Notes: generated by a model from the letters alone, not told the origin. Counted from the stretch's first letter, positions 24,046 through 34,249 are shown. The stretch is DNA of 42,362 nt from Dysgonamonadaceae bacterium (GCA_028708095.1 JAQVZQ010000002.1:1-42362), one strand, 5' to 3'. A program made the numbers and translations.

Positions 24046-24927
24046 ATGTTGAAAGAAGATTTTATAAAATATCTCCGTTATGAGAAGAATTATTCTCCCC
24101 ATACGGAGATTTCTTATTTAAATGACTTAGCACAGTTCCAAGAGTTTGTTGAGAGTGAGAATAACGAGTTAAAACTTGAAGAGGTAGATGCTGATATTAT
24201 ACGAATATGGATTGCACAACTTGTTGAACAAGGCTTAAAAGCAAGCTCCATTAATCGCAAATTGAGCACAATAAAATCATTCTTCTTATTTCTTCAAAAA
24301 AAAGAAGTTGTTGGTATTAATCCTGCTAGACATATTAAGAGTTTAAAAACAAAACATAACCTGCCCTCATTTGTTCAACATTCAGACATGGTCGAGATCT
24401 TATCTTCCAAATCTCTTAAAGAAACCTTTGAAGAAAAAAGAAATATTTTCCTTATTGAGATATTATATGTTACGGGTATACGAAGAGAGGAGTTGATTGG
24501 TTTAAAAGATCAAGATTTAGACTTATCAACTAACACCTTAATTATCCATGGTAAAGGTGATAAGGATCGCACTATACCTATTAGTGATAACACTAAACAT
24601 CATTTCTTGGATTATTTAGATTTGAGAGATAGAGAAATAATAGATAGGGCTCCTTATATTTTTGTTAGAAAGAATGGAAAGAGAATGTATCCAGGAATGG
24701 TCTATAATATTGTAAATAGGTACTTATCTGATATAAAAACTCTTTCAGTAAAAAGCCCTCATGTCTTACGACACTCTTTTGCAACTGTAATGTTGAATAA
24801 TGGAGCTGAAATAAGTGCTATAAAAGAATTATTGGGTCATGCTAGTTTATCATCAACCCAAATATACACCCATGTTACATTTAAAGAATTAAAAAAAGTT
24901 TATTATAACGCTCATCCAAGGGCATAA
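24046..24927 (+). CDS. xerC: Tyrosine recombinase XerC/XerD
   Basis: This 293-residue site-specific recombinase has a SAM-like N-terminal DNA-binding domain (about 1-86) and a catalytic domain. All catalytic residues are in place: Arg146 (TGIRREEL), Lys170 (GKGDKDR), His239 and Arg242 (PHVLRHSF), His265 (LGHASLS) and the nucleophile Tyr274 (TQIYTH). The length and the setting between housekeeping genes indicate the chromosomal Xer protein that resolves dimers at dif, not a mobile integrase. No attachment site or integrated element is seen next to it. It lies between rpsU and hpf and is probably co-transcribed with them. Confidence 0.93.
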   Translation: MLKEDFIKYLRYEKNYSPHTEISYLNDLAQFQEFVESENNELKLEEVDADIIRIWIAQLVEQGLKASSINRKLSTIKSFFLFLQKKEVVGINPARHIKSLKTKHNLPSFVQHSDMVEILSSKSLKETFEEKRNIFLIEILYVTGIRREELIGLKDQDLDLSTNTLIIHGKGDKDRTIPISDNTKHHFLDYLDLRDREIIDRAPYIFVRKNGKRMYPGMVYNIVNRYLSDIKTLSVKSPHVLRHSFATVMLNNGAEISAIKELLGHASLSSTQIYTHVTFKELKKVYYNAHPRA

Positions 24928-24930
24928 AAA

Positions 24931-24936
24931 AGGAGG
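24931..24936 (+). promoter_or_regulatory. Perfect Shine-Dalgarno sequence before hpf
   Basis: AGGAGG lies 6 nt before the hpf ATG, in the 15-bp gap after xerC, so it is not constrained by coding. Most other genes in the window have no such site, which makes this one notable. Confidence 0.85.
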
Positions 24937-24942
24937 AAGCAT

Positions 24943-25242
24943 ATGGAATTAAGAATTCAATCGGTTAATTTTGAGGCATCAGAACAATTGAAGTCATTTG
25001 CGGAGAAAAAAGTAAAAAAACTTGTGAGGTTTACAGATGATATAGTTCAATCTGAGTTAATAATGAAGATGATCAAACCTGATGCACCTAACAATAAAGA
25101 GGTTTCAGTTAAACTAAATATTAAGAATGGAGAAAGCTTCGCAAGTAAGTCTGCTGACACTTTTGAAGAGGCGATTGATCTCTGTATAGAGGCTCTTGAA
25201 AAGCAAATAATAAGAACAAAAGAAAAAAAGATAGGTAAATAA
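24943..25242 (+). CDS. hpf: Ribosome hibernation-promoting factor, short form
   Basis: This is a 99-residue HPF/YfiA-type protein with the beta-alpha-beta-beta-beta-alpha fold typical of the family. It starts MELRIQSVNFEASEQL and ends in a basic tail. It lacks the C-terminal dimerisation domain of long HPF, so it should inactivate ribosomes by binding the 30S decoding site. It follows xerC by 15 bp with a consensus AGGAGG before its ATG. A TTTG-N19-TACCTTTG promoter for the tRNA genes begins 20 bp after its stop. Confidence 0.95.
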   Translation: MELRIQSVNFEASEQLKSFAEKKVKKLVRFTDDIVQSELIMKMIKPDAPNNKEVSVKLNIKNGESFASKSADTFEEAIDLCIEALEKQIIRTKEKKIGK

Positions 25243-25262
25243 AGAAAAAAGACGTCGTTTCT

Positions 25263-25293
25263 TTTGGATATGATAAAAATATATCTACCTTTG
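25263..25293 (+). promoter_or_regulatory. Promoter of the tRNA-tuf operon
   Basis: TTTG at 25263-25266 and TACCTTTG at 25286-25293 are separated by 19 bp, a full match to the Bacteroidetes -33/-7 consensus. It lies about 55 bp before the first tRNA. Confidence 0.85.
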
Positions 25294-25348
25294 CGACCGT
25301 TTCTTTGATATTTTAGTTTTAGTGAATTATAAATCGTAAAGGAGATAT

Positions 25349-25422
25349 GCCTCTTTAGCTCAGTTGGCCAGAGCACGTGATTTGTAATCTCGGGGTCGTT
25401 GGTTCGAATCCGACAAGAGGCT
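25349..25422 (+). tRNA. trnT: tRNA-Thr (UGU)
   Basis: This 74-nt cloverleaf has acceptor GCCTCTT/AAGAGGC, D stem GCTC/GAGC, anticodon loop TTTGTAA giving UGU, and T arm GTTGG-TTCGAAT-CCGAC. The anticodon stem CGTGA/TCTCG holds one U-U mismatch. CCA is not encoded. Confidence 0.96.
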
Positions 25423-25478
25423 CTTTCATATTTAAGATGATTCACTAAATCAGATGATGTAAATCGCATATATTTTAA

Positions 25479-25560
25479 GGGCAGTTACCAGAGTGGACAA
25501 ATGGGGCTGACTGTAACTCAGCTGGCTACGCCTACGGTGGTTCGAATCCATCACTGCCCA
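25479..25560 (+). tRNA. trnY: tRNA-Tyr (GUA)
   Basis: This 82-nt class II tRNA has acceptor GGGCAGT/ACTGCCC, an anticodon loop with GTA and a long variable arm (about 12 nt). CCA is not encoded; the discriminator is A. Confidence 0.96.
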
Positions 25561-25620
25561 CTTAAAACGTCCGATTATATTAATTCAAGTGAATACTTGT
25601 AATTAAAATTGGATTTGATT

Positions 25621-25693
25621 GCGGAAGTAGCTCAGTTGATAGAGCATTAGCCTTCCAAGCTGAGGGTCGCGGGTTTGAGTCCCGTCTTCCGCT
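25621..25693 (+). tRNA. trnG: tRNA-Gly (UCC)
   Basis: This 73-nt cloverleaf has acceptor GCGGAAG/CTTCCGC, anticodon loop CTTCCAA giving UCC, and T arm GCGGG-TTTGAGT-CCCGT. The T loop has U at position 56 in place of C, and the D loop reads AGTTGATA with A at position 19, so the usual G19-C56 tertiary pair appears as A19-U56. Confidence 0.95.
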
Positions 25694-25741
25694 CTTTTTT
25701 AATTAGAGCAAATGATAAGAATTTATAGTATTTGTACTATA

Positions 25742-25763
25742 TCCTGATGTCAGGAGCCTTTTT
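25742..25763 (+). terminator. Hairpin with T run between tRNA-Gly and tRNA-Thr
   Basis: TCCTGA and TCAGGA form an inverted repeat with a short centre and are followed by GCC and TTTTT. It resembles an intrinsic terminator, but may be a processing hairpin in a longer tRNA-tuf transcript. Confidence 0.4.
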
Positions 25764-25774
25764 CTTTCTTCAAT

Positions 25775-25846
<72 letters not shown>

Positions 25847-25952
25847 CATTTATAATTAAATTAAATATTAGGAATGAGGCAGCACCTTTTTCTTGATTTT
25901 TATTGTAAAAATATAAACTACAACTTAATTAAACTAATAGAACTTTTTTATT

Positions 25953-27140
25953 ATGGCAAAAGAACATTTTAACAGGTCAAAGCCACACGTTAATGTAGGT
26001 ACTATTGGTCACGTAGACCATGGTAAAACTACTTTAACTGCAGCGATCACAACAGTATTGGCGAAAAAAGGTCTTTCGGAGATTAAATCATTTGACTCGA
26101 TTGATAATGCTCCAGAAGAGAAAGAAAGAGGTATAACAATCAATACTTCACATGTTGAGTATACTACAGAAAATCGTCACTATGCACACGTTGACTGTCC
26201 AGGTCACGCAGACTATGTGAAAAACATGGTTACAGGAGCGGCTCAAATGGATGGTGCTATTATCGTAGTTGCAGCAACGGATGGTCCAATGCCTCAAACA
26301 CGTGAACATATTTTGTTGGCACGACAGGTAAACGTACCCAAATTAGTTGTATTTATGAATAAATGCGACTTGGTCGACGACGAAGAGATGTTGGAGCTCG
26401 TTGAAATGGAAATGAGAGAATTACTTGAGTTCTATGATTTTGATGGTGATAATACACCCATTATTCAGGGTTCAGCATTGGGCGCACTCAATGGAGATGA
26501 GAAATATGAGAATAAGATCCTAGAATTGATGGAAGCTGTTGATACATGGATTCCATTACCTCCACGTGATGTTGACAAACCATTTCTGATGCCTGTTGAA
26601 GATGTTTTCTCCATTACTGGTCGCGGAACTGTTGCTACAGGTCGTATCGAAACTGGTATTATTAAATCTGGAGAAGAAGTTCAAATTATAGGACTAGGTG
26701 CTGAAGGCAAAAAATCAGTGGTTACTGGTGTTGAAATGTTCCGTAAAATTCTAGATGAAGGTCAAGCGGGAGATAACGTTGGTTTGTTATTACGCGGAAT
26801 TGATAAAGATCAAATCAAACGTGGTATGGTAATTACCCATCCAGGAAAAGTTACCCCTCACACAAATTTTAAAGCAGAGGTTTATATTTTGAAGAAAGAA
26901 GAAGGTGGTCGTCACACTCCTTTCCATCAAAAATATCGTCCGCAATTCTATATTCGCACACTTGACGTGACAGGGGAGATCACATTGCCTGAAGGAGTAG
27001 AAATGGTAATGCCAGGTGATAACGTCACAATTACAGTAGAGCTAATTTATCCAGTTGCTTGTAATGTAGGACTTCGTTTTGCTATTAGAGAAGGTGGAAG
27101 AACTGTAGGAGCTGGCCAGATTACAGAATTATTGAATTAA
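25953..27140 (+). CDS. tuf: Elongation factor Tu
   Basis: This 395-residue translation GTPase delivers aminoacyl-tRNA to the ribosome. The G motifs are GHVDHGKT at 19-26, Thr62 in RGITI, DCPG at 81-84, NKCD at 136-139 and SAL at 174-176. Domains 2 and 3 follow, and the C-terminus [14 protein letters not shown] is typical. The ATG has no Shine-Dalgarno sequence. It lies between tRNA-Thr (106 bp upstream) and tRNA-Trp, the common arrangement in Bacteroidetes. A strong hairpin in the 3' gap may shape transcript processing. Confidence 0.98.
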   Translation: MAKEHFNRSKPHVNVGTIGHVDHGKTTLTAAITTVLAKKGLSEIKSFDSIDNAPEEKERGITINTSHVEYTTENRHYAHVDCPGHADYVKNMVTGAAQMDGAIIVVAATDGPMPQTREHILLARQVNVPKLVVFMNKCDLVDDEEMLELVEMEMRELLEFYDFDGDNTPIIQGSALGALNGDEKYENKILELMEAVDTWIPLPPRDVDKPFLMPVEDVFSITGRGTVATGRIETGIIKSGEEVQIIGLGAEGKKSVVTGVEMFRKILDEGQAGDNVGLLLRGIDKDQIKRGMVITHPGKVTPHTNFKAEVYILKKEEGGRHTPFHQKYRPQFYIRTLDVTGEITLPEGVEMVMPGDNVTITVELIYPVACNVGLRFAIREGGRTVGAGQITELLN

Positions 27141-27160
27141 AAATTCAAAACTGAATACAA

Positions 27161-27203
27161 ACACAGATTAGTTGGTTATGGCAACGTACCCAACTAATTG
27201 TGT
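27161..27203 (+). other. Long GCAA-capped hairpin between tuf and tRNA-Trp
   Basis: ACACA pairs with TGTGT, then ATTAGTTGG with CCAACTAAT, then after a T-C mismatch TATG pairs with CGTA (one G-U), capped by GCAA. This gives about 18 pairs with one bulged G. It ends 5 nt before tRNA-Trp and is not followed by a T run, so it is more likely a processing or regulatory structure than a terminator. Confidence 0.75.
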
Positions 27204-27208
27204 TATTC

Positions 27209-27281
27209 ACGGGTCTAGCTCAGCTGGTAGAGCACTGGTCTCCAAAACCAGGTGTCGTGAGTTCGAATCTTACGACCCGTG
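27209..27281 (+). tRNA. trnW: tRNA-Trp (CCA)
   Basis: This 73-nt cloverleaf has acceptor ACGGGTC/GACCCGT, D stem GCTC/GAGC, anticodon loop CTCCAAA giving CCA, and a T loop TTCGAAT. The discriminator is G. secE starts 19 bp downstream. Confidence 0.96.
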
Positions 27282-27300
27282 CTAAATTTATTAATAATAA

Positions 27301-27492
27301 ATGAAAAAAATAGTTGCATATCTCAAGGATTCGTATACCGAATTGGTGTACAAAGTATCTTGGCCTTCACGAGAGGAACTTTCCAATAGTTCAGTTATTG
27401 TTATGATTGCTTCCCTTATTATAGCCTTAATTGTTTTTGGAATTGATTCTTTATTTGAGTGGACATTGAAACTTCTTTATGGTATTTTATAA
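27301..27492 (+). CDS. secE: Preprotein translocase subunit SecE
   Basis: This is a 63-residue protein of the short single-helix SecE type. An amphipathic segment with the signature YKVSWPSREEL (about 17-27) precedes one membrane helix (about 32-52). It clamps SecY in the SecYEG channel. It lies 19 bp after tRNA-Trp and 16 bp before nusG, the conserved secE-nusG order. Confidence 0.96.
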   Translation: MKKIVAYLKDSYTELVYKVSWPSREELSNSSVIVMIASLIIALIVFGIDSLFEWTLKLLYGIL

Positions 27493-27508
27493 TAATCTGA
27501 ATTAAGAA

Positions 27509-28051
27509 ATGACTGAAACTAAAAAAAGATGGTATGTTTTACGTGCCGTTAGTGGAAAAGAAAATAAAGTCAAAGAGTATCTTGAGTCAGAAATTAAAAA
27601 AACCGATTTAGGGAAGTATATCTCTCAGGTCCTTATTCCTACTGAAAAAACTTATATAGTACGGAGTGGAAAGAAAGTTCTGAAAGAAAGAGCTTATCTT
27701 CCAGGATATGTACTTATTGAGGCTGAATTAGTAGGAGAGGTTATTCACGAACTCAAAAACATTAATTACGTAGCTGGGTTTTTACCTAACACATCAAAAC
27801 CTCAACCTTTAAGAGAGTCTGAGGTCAGGCGTATCTTAGGTACAATGGATGAGTTGGAAGAGATCACTGACGAAATGGATGTTAATTATTATGTTGGCGA
27901 AAATGTTAAAGTCACAAGTGGACCTTTTAGCAGTTTTTCTGGTGTAGTTGAAGAGGTAAATGAAGAAAGGAAAAAACTCAAAGTGATGGTTAAAATTTTT
28001 GGTCGTAAAACACTTTTGGAATTGGGCTATATGCAAGTAGAAAAAGAATAA
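27509..28051 (+). CDS. nusG: Transcription termination/antitermination factor NusG
   Basis: This 180-residue protein has an NGN domain (about 7-115, starting [12 protein letters not shown]) that binds the RNA polymerase clamp. A KOW domain follows (about 125-180, [18 protein letters not shown]) and contacts Rho or ribosomal protein S10. It is the normal core NusG, not the specialised UpxY paralogue, judged by its place between secE and rplK. Confidence 0.97.
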   Translation: MTETKKRWYVLRAVSGKENKVKEYLESEIKKTDLGKYISQVLIPTEKTYIVRSGKKVLKERAYLPGYVLIEAELVGEVIHELKNINYVAGFLPNTSKPQPLRESEVRRILGTMDELEEITDEMDVNYYVGENVKVTSGPFSSFSGVVEEVNEERKKLKVMVKIFGRKTLLELGYMQVEKE

Positions 28052-28130
28052 TCACACTTGGTTACGCAATTGTTGAAATAATTCTTATGTATGTGTTTCG
28101 AAATAAAACGTATTTAAATTAAATCAAAAA

Positions 28131-28577
28131 ATGGCTAAAGAAGTTGCTGGACAACTAAAATTACAAATCAAAGGAGGAGCTGCAAATCCATCCCCCCCTG
28201 TTGGACCTGCATTAGGTTCAAAAGGGATTAATATAATGGATTTCTGCAAGCAATTCAATGCCAGGACACAAGATAAACCGGGAAAAATATTACCAGTGGT
28301 AATTACTTATTATGCGGATAAATCTTTTGATTTTATAGTAAAGACCCCGCCCATTGCGGTTCAATTACTTGAAGCTAGCAAAAAGAAAGGTGGTTCTGCT
28401 GAACCAAATAGAATTAAAGTTGCACAGGTAACTTGGGAACAAGTTAAAGTTATTGCTACTGATAAAATGACCGATCTAAATTGCTTTAAGTTAGAATCTG
28501 CAATGAGAATGGTGGCTGGAACGGCTCGAAGCATGGGTATCACAGTAAAAGGGAAATTCCCCGAAAATGTAGAATAA
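28131..28577 (+). CDS. rplK: Large ribosomal subunit protein uL11
   Basis: This 148-residue protein binds the GTPase-associated centre of 23S rRNA. The conserved N-terminal Pro-rich segment ([21 protein letters not shown]) and C-terminal rRNA-binding helix region ([13 protein letters not shown]) are both present. It follows nusG by 79 bp and precedes rplA by 19 bp. Confidence 0.98.
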   Translation: MAKEVAGQLKLQIKGGAANPSPPVGPALGSKGINIMDFCKQFNARTQDKPGKILPVVITYYADKSFDFIVKTPPIAVQLLEASKKKGGSAEPNRIKVAQVTWEQVKVIATDKMTDLNCFKLESAMRMVAGTARSMGITVKGKFPENVE

Positions 28578-28596
28578 ATAAAACTTCAATTAAGAC

Positions 28597-29313
28597 ATGA
28601 GTAAACTATCAAAAAATAAAAAGTTGGCTTTGAGCAAGATTGAAGAGGGAAAAATCTATTCTCTTAGAGAGGCATCTGCTTTGGTAAAAGAAATAACTAC
28701 TACCAAGTTTGATGCATCTATTGATATCGATGTGCGCTTAGGCGTAGATCCGCGAAAAGCTAATCAAATGGTTAGAGGTGTAGTGTCTCTTCCTCACGGT
28801 ACGGGTAAAGAAATAAAAGTTCTTGTATTGTGTTCTCCTGATGCTGAAGCTGCTGCTCAAGAGGCTGGCGCTGATTATGTTGGACTAGATGAATATATCG
28901 AAAAAATTAAAGGTGGCTGGACAGATATAGATGTTATTATAACACAACCAGCTATAATGGGAAAAATTGGTGCTTTAGGTCGTATATTAGGACCACGTGG
29001 CTTAATGCCAAACCCTAAAAGTGGAACCGTTACTCCTGATGTGGCTCAAGCTGTTAAGGATGTAAAACAAGGTAAAATTGACTTTAAAGTAGATAAAGCA
29101 GGCATAATTCATACTTCTGTTGGAAAAGTTTCTTTTTCTTCCGATCAAATAAGAGAAAATGCGAAAGAGTTTATTCTTACGCTTTTAAAACTTAAACCTA
29201 CATCGGCTAAAGGAACATATTTTAAAAGTATCTATCTTTCCAGTACAATGAGTCCAGGAATTAAGGTGGATCCAAAGTCCATATCAGAAATTCAAAAACA
29301 ACTTGAACAATAA
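28597..29313 (+). CDS. rplA: Large ribosomal subunit protein uL1
   Basis: This is a 238-residue two-domain L1 stalk protein. The family signature [20 protein letters not shown] lies at about residues 125-144. In other bacteria L1 represses its own operon by binding the leader mRNA; whether it does so here cannot be read directly. rplJ follows after 12 bp. Confidence 0.98.
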   Translation: MSKLSKNKKLALSKIEEGKIYSLREASALVKEITTTKFDASIDIDVRLGVDPRKANQMVRGVVSLPHGTGKEIKVLVLCSPDAEAAAQEAGADYVGLDEYIEKIKGGWTDIDVIITQPAIMGKIGALGRILGPRGLMPNPKSGTVTPDVAQAVKDVKQGKIDFKVDKAGIIHTSVGKVSFSSDQIRENAKEFILTLLKLKPTSAKGTYFKSIYLSSTMSPGIKVDPKSISEIQKQLEQ

Positions 29314-29325
29314 CTGTAAAGATCT

Positions 29326-29838
29326 ATGAAGAAGGAAGATAAAAATAAAATTGTAGACGAGATTGCAACCGCTATTAAAGAATATGAAAACTTCTACCTG
29401 ACTGATATTTCTTCTTTGAATGCTGAAAGAACCAGCACACTAAGAAGAGAATGTTTCAAAGAAGATATTCGTTTGATGGTCGTTAAAAACACTTTGCTAC
29501 GTAAGGCTTTTGACAGATTGGACGAAAACTATGACGAGATGAATTCTCTTTTAAAGGGAAATACAGCCATCATGTTTTCTGATGTAGCCAACGCTCCTGC
29601 AAAGCTAATCGATAAATATAAAGCAAAAAAGATACCTGCATTGAAAGGTGCGTATGTTCAAGAAAGCTTTTTTATTGGCGCTGAGTTTTTACCTCAATTG
29701 GTAACTATTAAGAGCAAAGCAGAAGTAGTAGGAGATATAATTGCTTTATTGCAGTCTCCAGCAAAAAATGTTATATCTGCACTACAATCTGGAGGAAACA
29801 CCATTCATGGCGTTTTACAAACTCTATCGGAGAGATAA
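29326..29838 (+). CDS. rplJ: Large ribosomal subunit protein uL10
   Basis: This 170-residue stalk base protein has an N-terminal rRNA-binding domain (LRRECFKEDIRLMVVKNTLL near 40-59) and a C-terminal helix that carries L7/L12 dimers. The length is normal. It lies 54 bp before rplL. Confidence 0.97.
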   Translation: MKKEDKNKIVDEIATAIKEYENFYLTDISSLNAERTSTLRRECFKEDIRLMVVKNTLLRKAFDRLDENYDEMNSLLKGNTAIMFSDVANAPAKLIDKYKAKKIPALKGAYVQESFFIGAEFLPQLVTIKSKAEVVGDIIALLQSPAKNVISALQSGGNTIHGVLQTLSER

Positions 29839-29892
29839 TTATATTTTTCAAAAACAACAAAGAATTAATAAACAATTAAAATCATACAAAAA

Positions 29893-30267
29893 ATGGCAGA
29901 CTTAAAAGATTTTGCTGAACAATTAGTTAACTTAACCGTAAAAGAAGTTAACGAGCTCGCTGAAATTTTAAAAACAGAATATGGTATTGAACCAGCTGCA
30001 GCAGCTGCAACTGTTGTTGCAGGACCTGCTGGAGGTGAGGCTGAAGCTGAGGAACAAACAGCTTTTGATGTTGTTCTTACAGCAGCTGGGCAATCAAAAT
30101 TGGCAGTTGTGAAACTGGTAAAAGAACTTACTGGTCTTAGCTTAAAAGAGTCGAAAGAAATTGTTGACTCTGCACCAAAAGCTATTAAAGAAGGAGTTTC
30201 AAAAGATGAAGCTGACGCACTTAAAAATCAACTTACAGAGGCAGGGGCAGAAGTTGAAATTAAATAG
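29893..30267 (+). CDS. rplL: Large ribosomal subunit protein bL12 (L7/L12)
   Basis: This is a 124-residue acidic stalk protein: N-terminal dimerisation domain (1-33), Ala/Gly/Glu hinge (about 34-55) and the C-terminal factor-binding domain with [20 protein letters not shown]. It is followed by a strong hairpin in the gap to rpoB, which could let the cell make more stalk protein than polymerase. Confidence 0.98.
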   Translation: MADLKDFAEQLVNLTVKEVNELAEILKTEYGIEPAAAAATVVAGPAGGEAEAEEQTAFDVVLTAAGQSKLAVVKLVKELTGLSLKESKEIVDSAPKAIKEGVSKDEADALKNQLTEAGAEVEIK

Positions 30268-30295
30268 CAATAGACTGATATAAAATCAGGATTTT

Positions 30296-30332
30296 GGTTA
30301 AGAATCTTCTTATAGAAGGTTCTTAACCTTTT
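30296..30332 (+). terminator. Hairpin with T run between rplL and rpoB (attenuator)
   Basis: GGTTAAGAA pairs perfectly with TTCTTAACC (30296-30304 and 30320-30328), and CTTC/GAAG pair inside. TTTT follows. It lies 41 bp before the rpoB ATG and resembles a partial terminator of the kind known between rplL and rpoB in other bacteria. Confidence 0.75.
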
Positions 30333-30372
30333 GTGTCAATATGTATTATGCTCTACTAAACTCATTTATCCC

Positions 30373-33300
30373 ATGTCTTTAAACCATACCAACAATAGAA
30401 TTAATTTTGCCACGATAGCAAATCCTCTCGAGTTTCCGGATTTTTTAGAAGTGCAACTAAAATCCTTTCAGGATTTTTTACAACTTGATGCGCCTCCCGA
30501 GAGCAGAAAAAATGAAGGACTTTACAAAGTCTTTACAGAAAACTTCCCTATTGCCGATACACGCAATAATTTTGTGCTTGAGTTTTTAGATTATTACATC
30601 GATCCACCACGTTATACAATTGAGGAATGTATTGATAGAGGGCTCACATATAGTGTACCTTTAAAAGCTAAACTTTATTTGTATTGTACTGATCCAGATC
30701 ATGAGGATTTTGCTTCAGTTATACAAGATGTATATTTGGGTACAATACCATACATGACTGAACGTGGAACTTTTGTAATTAATGGTGCTGAGCGTGTTAT
30801 TGTATCACAATTGCATCGTTCTCCTGGTGTTTTCTTTGGTCAAAGTATACATGCAAATGGAACCAAATTATATTCCGCACGAGTTATTCCGTTCAGAGGA
30901 TCTTGGATTGAATTTGCAACAGATATTCATAATGTTCTTTATGCTTACATTGATCGAAAAAAGAAATTACCCGTAACTACACTCTTGCGAGCTATAGGTT
31001 TTGAGAGTGATAAAGATATTCTAGAAATATTTGATTTAGCCGAGGAGGTAAAAGCAAATAAAACAAGTTTGAAAAAAGTTATAGGACGAAAACTCGCTGC
31101 TCGAGTTTTAAAATCATGGATGGAGGATTTTGTTGATGAAGACACTGGTGAAGTAACATCCATAGAACGTAATGAGGTTATACTCGAGAGAGAAACCATA
31201 TTAGATGAGAATAATATTAGTGAGATCTTAGAGTCTGGTGTTTCTTTTGTTCTCTTACACAAAGAAGCGCAACATTCTACTGATTACGCTATCATCTATA
31301 ATACATTGCAGAAAGATCCTAGTAACACGGAAATTGATGCAATCAGACATATATATCGTCAATTACGCAGTGCAGAGCCTGCTGACGATTCAAGTGCACG
31401 TGAAGTAATTAATAATTTATTCTTTTCTGAAAAAAGATATGATTTAGGTGATGTAGGGCGTTACAGAATCAATAAAAAGTTGAATCTAAATATCGATGAT
31501 TCAGTACGTGTTCTTACAAAAGAAGATATAATTGAAATTATCAAATTTCTTATTGAACTTATTAATTCTAAAGCCATTGTTGATGATATAGACCACTTGA
31601 GTAATAGAAGAGTGCGTACTGTTGGTGAGCAACTTTACAATCAATTTGGGGTTGGGCTAAATAGAATGGCTCGCATTATTCGAGAACGAATGAACGTTAG
31701 AGATAATGAAGTATTCACTCCTATTGATCTTATTAATGCAAAAACTATTTCATCAGTTATTAATACTTTCTTTGGTACTAATGCATTATCTCAGTTTATG
31801 GATCAAACTAATCCGTTAGCTGAAATTACGCACAAGCGTCGTATGTCAGCCTTAGGTCCTGGAGGACTCTCTAGAGAGCGTGCAGGATTTGAGGTTCGTG
31901 ACGTACATTTTACTCATTATGGCAGATTGTGCCCAATTGAAACACCAGAGGGCCCTAACATTGGATTAATCTCCTCATTATGTGTGTATGCTAAAATAAA
32001 TAATTTAGGTTTTATAGAAACGCCTTATCGTAAAGTTGAGAATAAAAAAGTTGATGTTTCGTCAGAAGGTATAATTTATTTAGCGGCCGAAGAGGAAGAA
32101 GAACGAATTATTGCTCAAGGTAATGCCCCTTTAGATGATGAAAGTAAGTTTGTTTTAAATAGGGTCAAGGCGCGTAAAGATGCGGATTATCCTATAGTTG
32201 AACCAGAAGATGTTGAATTGATGGATGTATCTCCAATGCAAATTGCTTCTATTGCTGCTGCATTGATTCCTTTTCTTGAACATGACGATGCCAACCGAGC
32301 ATTGATGGGTTCTAATATGATGCGTCAAGCTGTTCCTTTAGTATGTCCAGAAGCTCCTATTGTTGGAACTGGTCTTGAAGAACAACTTATTAAAGACTCT
32401 AGAACACAAATTGTAGCGGAAAATGATGGGGAAGTTATTTATGTTGATGCTACAACTATAAAAATTAAATATCAGAGGACGGAAGAAGAGGAATTTACAA
32501 GCTTTGAAGACGCTATTAAGTCATATATTATTCCGAAGTATAGAAAAACAAATCAAAATACAACAGTAGATTTAAAACCTCTTTGTAGAAAAGGCGATAA
32601 AGTTACAAAAGGTCAAATATTAACAGAAGGATATTCTACAGAAAAAGGTGAATTAGCATTAGGTAGAAATTTGAAAGTTGCTTTTATGCCATGGAAAGGC
32701 TATAACTTTGAAGATGCTATTGTTCTTAGTGAACGATTGGTTAGAGATGATGTGTTTACTTCGATTCATGTTGAAGAGTTTACACTTGAAGTGCGTGAAA
32801 CGAAACGTGGCGTCGAAGAGTTAACATCAGATATACCTAATGTAAGTGAAGAGGCAACAAAAGATTTAGACGAACGTGGGATTGTAAGAGTTGGAGCTCG
32901 TATTAAACCAGGTGATATATTGATAGGCAAAATTACTCCGAAAGGAGAATCTGACCCTTCGCCAGAGGAGAAGTTATTACGTGCAATCTTTGGTGATAAA
33001 GCAGGAGATGTAAAAGACGCATCACTAAAAGCATCTCCATCACTAAAAGGAGTTGTAATTAACACCAATCTTTTTGCTAAACAAGCAAAAAAAGGTAAAA
33101 GCAAACTTTCTAATAAAGCATTGCTTCCTAAGTTGGATGAAGAATTTGAGAGTAAAATGGAAGAGCTAAGAAAAGCTCTAATTACCAAACTAACATCACT
33201 TACTGAAGGTAAAGCATCAGCTGGAGTAAAAGATTACACTAATATGGATGTTATTCCAAAAGGTGCAAAGTTTACTCAAAGTACTTTTGTTGAATTAGAT

Positions 33301-34185
33301 TTTGAAGCTGTTCAGCTAAACAAATGGACTACAGATCCTGTAAAAAACGAATTAATTCGAACAACAGTTATAAATTATTTACGTAAACATAAAGAACTTG
33401 ATTCTGAATTAAAACGCAAAAGATTCGATTTAACAATAGGAGATGAATTACCTACAGGTATTATGCAAATTGCCAAAGTTTACATTGCTAAGAGAAGAAA
33501 AATTCAGGTTGGAGATAAGATGGCTGGTAGACACGGAAACAAAGGAATTGTATCTAAAATAGTACGCCAAGAAGATATGCCGTTTTTAGCAGATGGAACC
33601 CCAGTTGATATTGTTTTAAATCCCTTAGGTGTACCTTCGCGTATGAACTTAGGTCAAATTTTTGAAACAGTTTTAGGGTGGGCAGGTAAAGAATTAGGAG
33701 TTCGTTTTGCAACTCCCATTTTTGATGGTGCTTCCTTAGATGATATTAATGAATGGACAGATAAAGCAAAAGTGCCCCGTTATGGGAAAAGTTATTTGTT
33801 TGATGGCGAAACTGGAGATAAATTTGATCAACCAGCAACTGTTGGTATAATTTATATGCTTAAACTGGGACATATGGTAGAAGATAAAATGCATGCTCGT
33901 TCAATAGGTCCATATTCTCTTATTACTCAACAACCTTTAGGTGGTAAAGCTCAGTTTGGTGGACAACGTTTTGGAGAGATGGAAGTTTGGGCATTAGAAG
34001 CTTTTGGAGCTGCACATATTTTGCAAGAAATATTAACCATAAAGTCAGATGATGTTATGGGAAGATCCAAGGCATATGAAGCAATAGTTAAGAGTGAACC
34101 AATGCCACAACCCGGAATACCAGAGTCACTTAATGTTTTACTACACGAATTAAAAGGACTTGGATTGAGTGTTTCACTCGATTGA
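30373..34185 (+). CDS. rpoB: RNA polymerase beta subunit
   Basis: This is a 1270-residue catalytic subunit of RNA polymerase. The rifampicin-pocket region is intact and matches the sensitive form: Gln474, Asp477, His487 and Ser492 correspond to E. coli Gln513, Asp516, His526 and Ser531. The motif [20 protein letters not shown] and the catalytic-site segment [17 protein letters not shown] are present. The start at 30373 ([13 protein letters not shown]) is preferred over a TTG at 30331, which lies inside the upstream attenuator's T run. rpoC follows after 64 bp. Confidence 0.98.
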   Translation: MSLNHTNNRINFATIANPLEFPDFLEVQLKSFQDFLQLDAPPESRKNEGLYKVFTENFPIADTRNNFVLEFLDYYIDPPRYTIEECIDRGLTYSVPLKAKLYLYCTDPDHEDFASVIQDVYLGTIPYMTERGTFVINGAERVIVSQLHRSPGVFFGQSIHANGTKLYSARVIPFRGSWIEFATDIHNVLYAYIDRKKKLPVTTLLRAIGFESDKDILEIFDLAEEVKANKTSLKKVIGRKLAARVLKSWMEDFVDEDTGEVTSIERNEVILERETILDENNISEILESGVSFVLLHKEAQHSTDYAIIYNTLQKDPSNTEIDAIRHIYRQLRSAEPADDSSAREVINNLFFSEKRYDLGDVGRYRINKKLNLNIDDSVRVLTKEDIIEIIKFLIELINSKAIVDDIDHLSNRRVRTVGEQLYNQFGVGLNRMARIIRERMNVRDNEVFTPIDLINAKTISSVINTFFGTNALSQFMDQTNPLAEITHKRRMSALGPGGLSRERAGFEVRDVHFTHYGRLCPIETPEGPNIGLISSLCVYAKINNLGFIETPYRKVENKKVDVSSEGIIYLAAEEEEERIIAQGNAPLDDESKFVLNRVKARKDADYPIVEPEDVELMDVSPMQIASIAAALIPFLEHDDANRALMGSNMMRQAVPLVCPEAPIVGTGLEEQLIKDSRTQIVAENDGEVIYVDATTIKIKYQRTEEEEFTSFEDAIKSYIIPKYRKTNQNTTVDLKPLCRKGDKVTKGQILTEGYSTEKGELALGRNLKVAFMPWKGYNFEDAIVLSERLVRDDVFTSIHVEEFTLEVRETKRGVEELTSDIPNVSEEATKDLDERGIVRVGARIKPGDILIGKITPKGESDPSPEEKLLRAIFGDKAGDVKDASLKASPSLKGVVINTNLFAKQAKKGKSKLSNKALLPKLDEEFESKMEELRKALITKLTSLTEGKASAGVKDYTNMDVIPKGAKFTQSTFVELDFEAVQLNKWTTDPVKNELIRTTVINYLRKHKELDSELKRKRFDLTIGDELPTGIMQIAKVYIAKRRKIQVGDKMAGRHGNKGIVSKIVRQEDMPFLADGTPVDIVLNPLGVPSRMNLGQIFETVLGWAGKELGVRFATPIFDGASLDDINEWTDKAKVPRYGKSYLFDGETGDKFDQPATVGIIYMLKLGHMVEDKMHARSIGPYSLITQQPLGGKAQFGGQRFGEMEVWALEAFGAAHILQEILTIKSDDVMGRSKAYEAIVKSEPMPQPGIPESLNVLLHELKGLGLSVSLD

Positions 34186-34249
34186 AACAATTTTTCATAT
34201 AGATTATAAATTAACAAGAATCACTTAACTCTTTATATAAATTAAAAAT

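Noticed and set aside
24046-24927. Integrase of a mobile element inserted near the tRNA genes
   Set aside because: All neighbours are core genes in the order usual for the phylum, no direct repeats of tRNA ends are seen, and the protein has the normal length and motifs of chromosomal Xer recombinases.
32766-33188. 140-codon minus-strand ORF inside rpoB, and similar long shadow frames in rpoC, rlmD and the barrel gene
   Set aside because: They are antisense to well-supported genes and show the Ser/Leu-rich composition typical of shadow frames.
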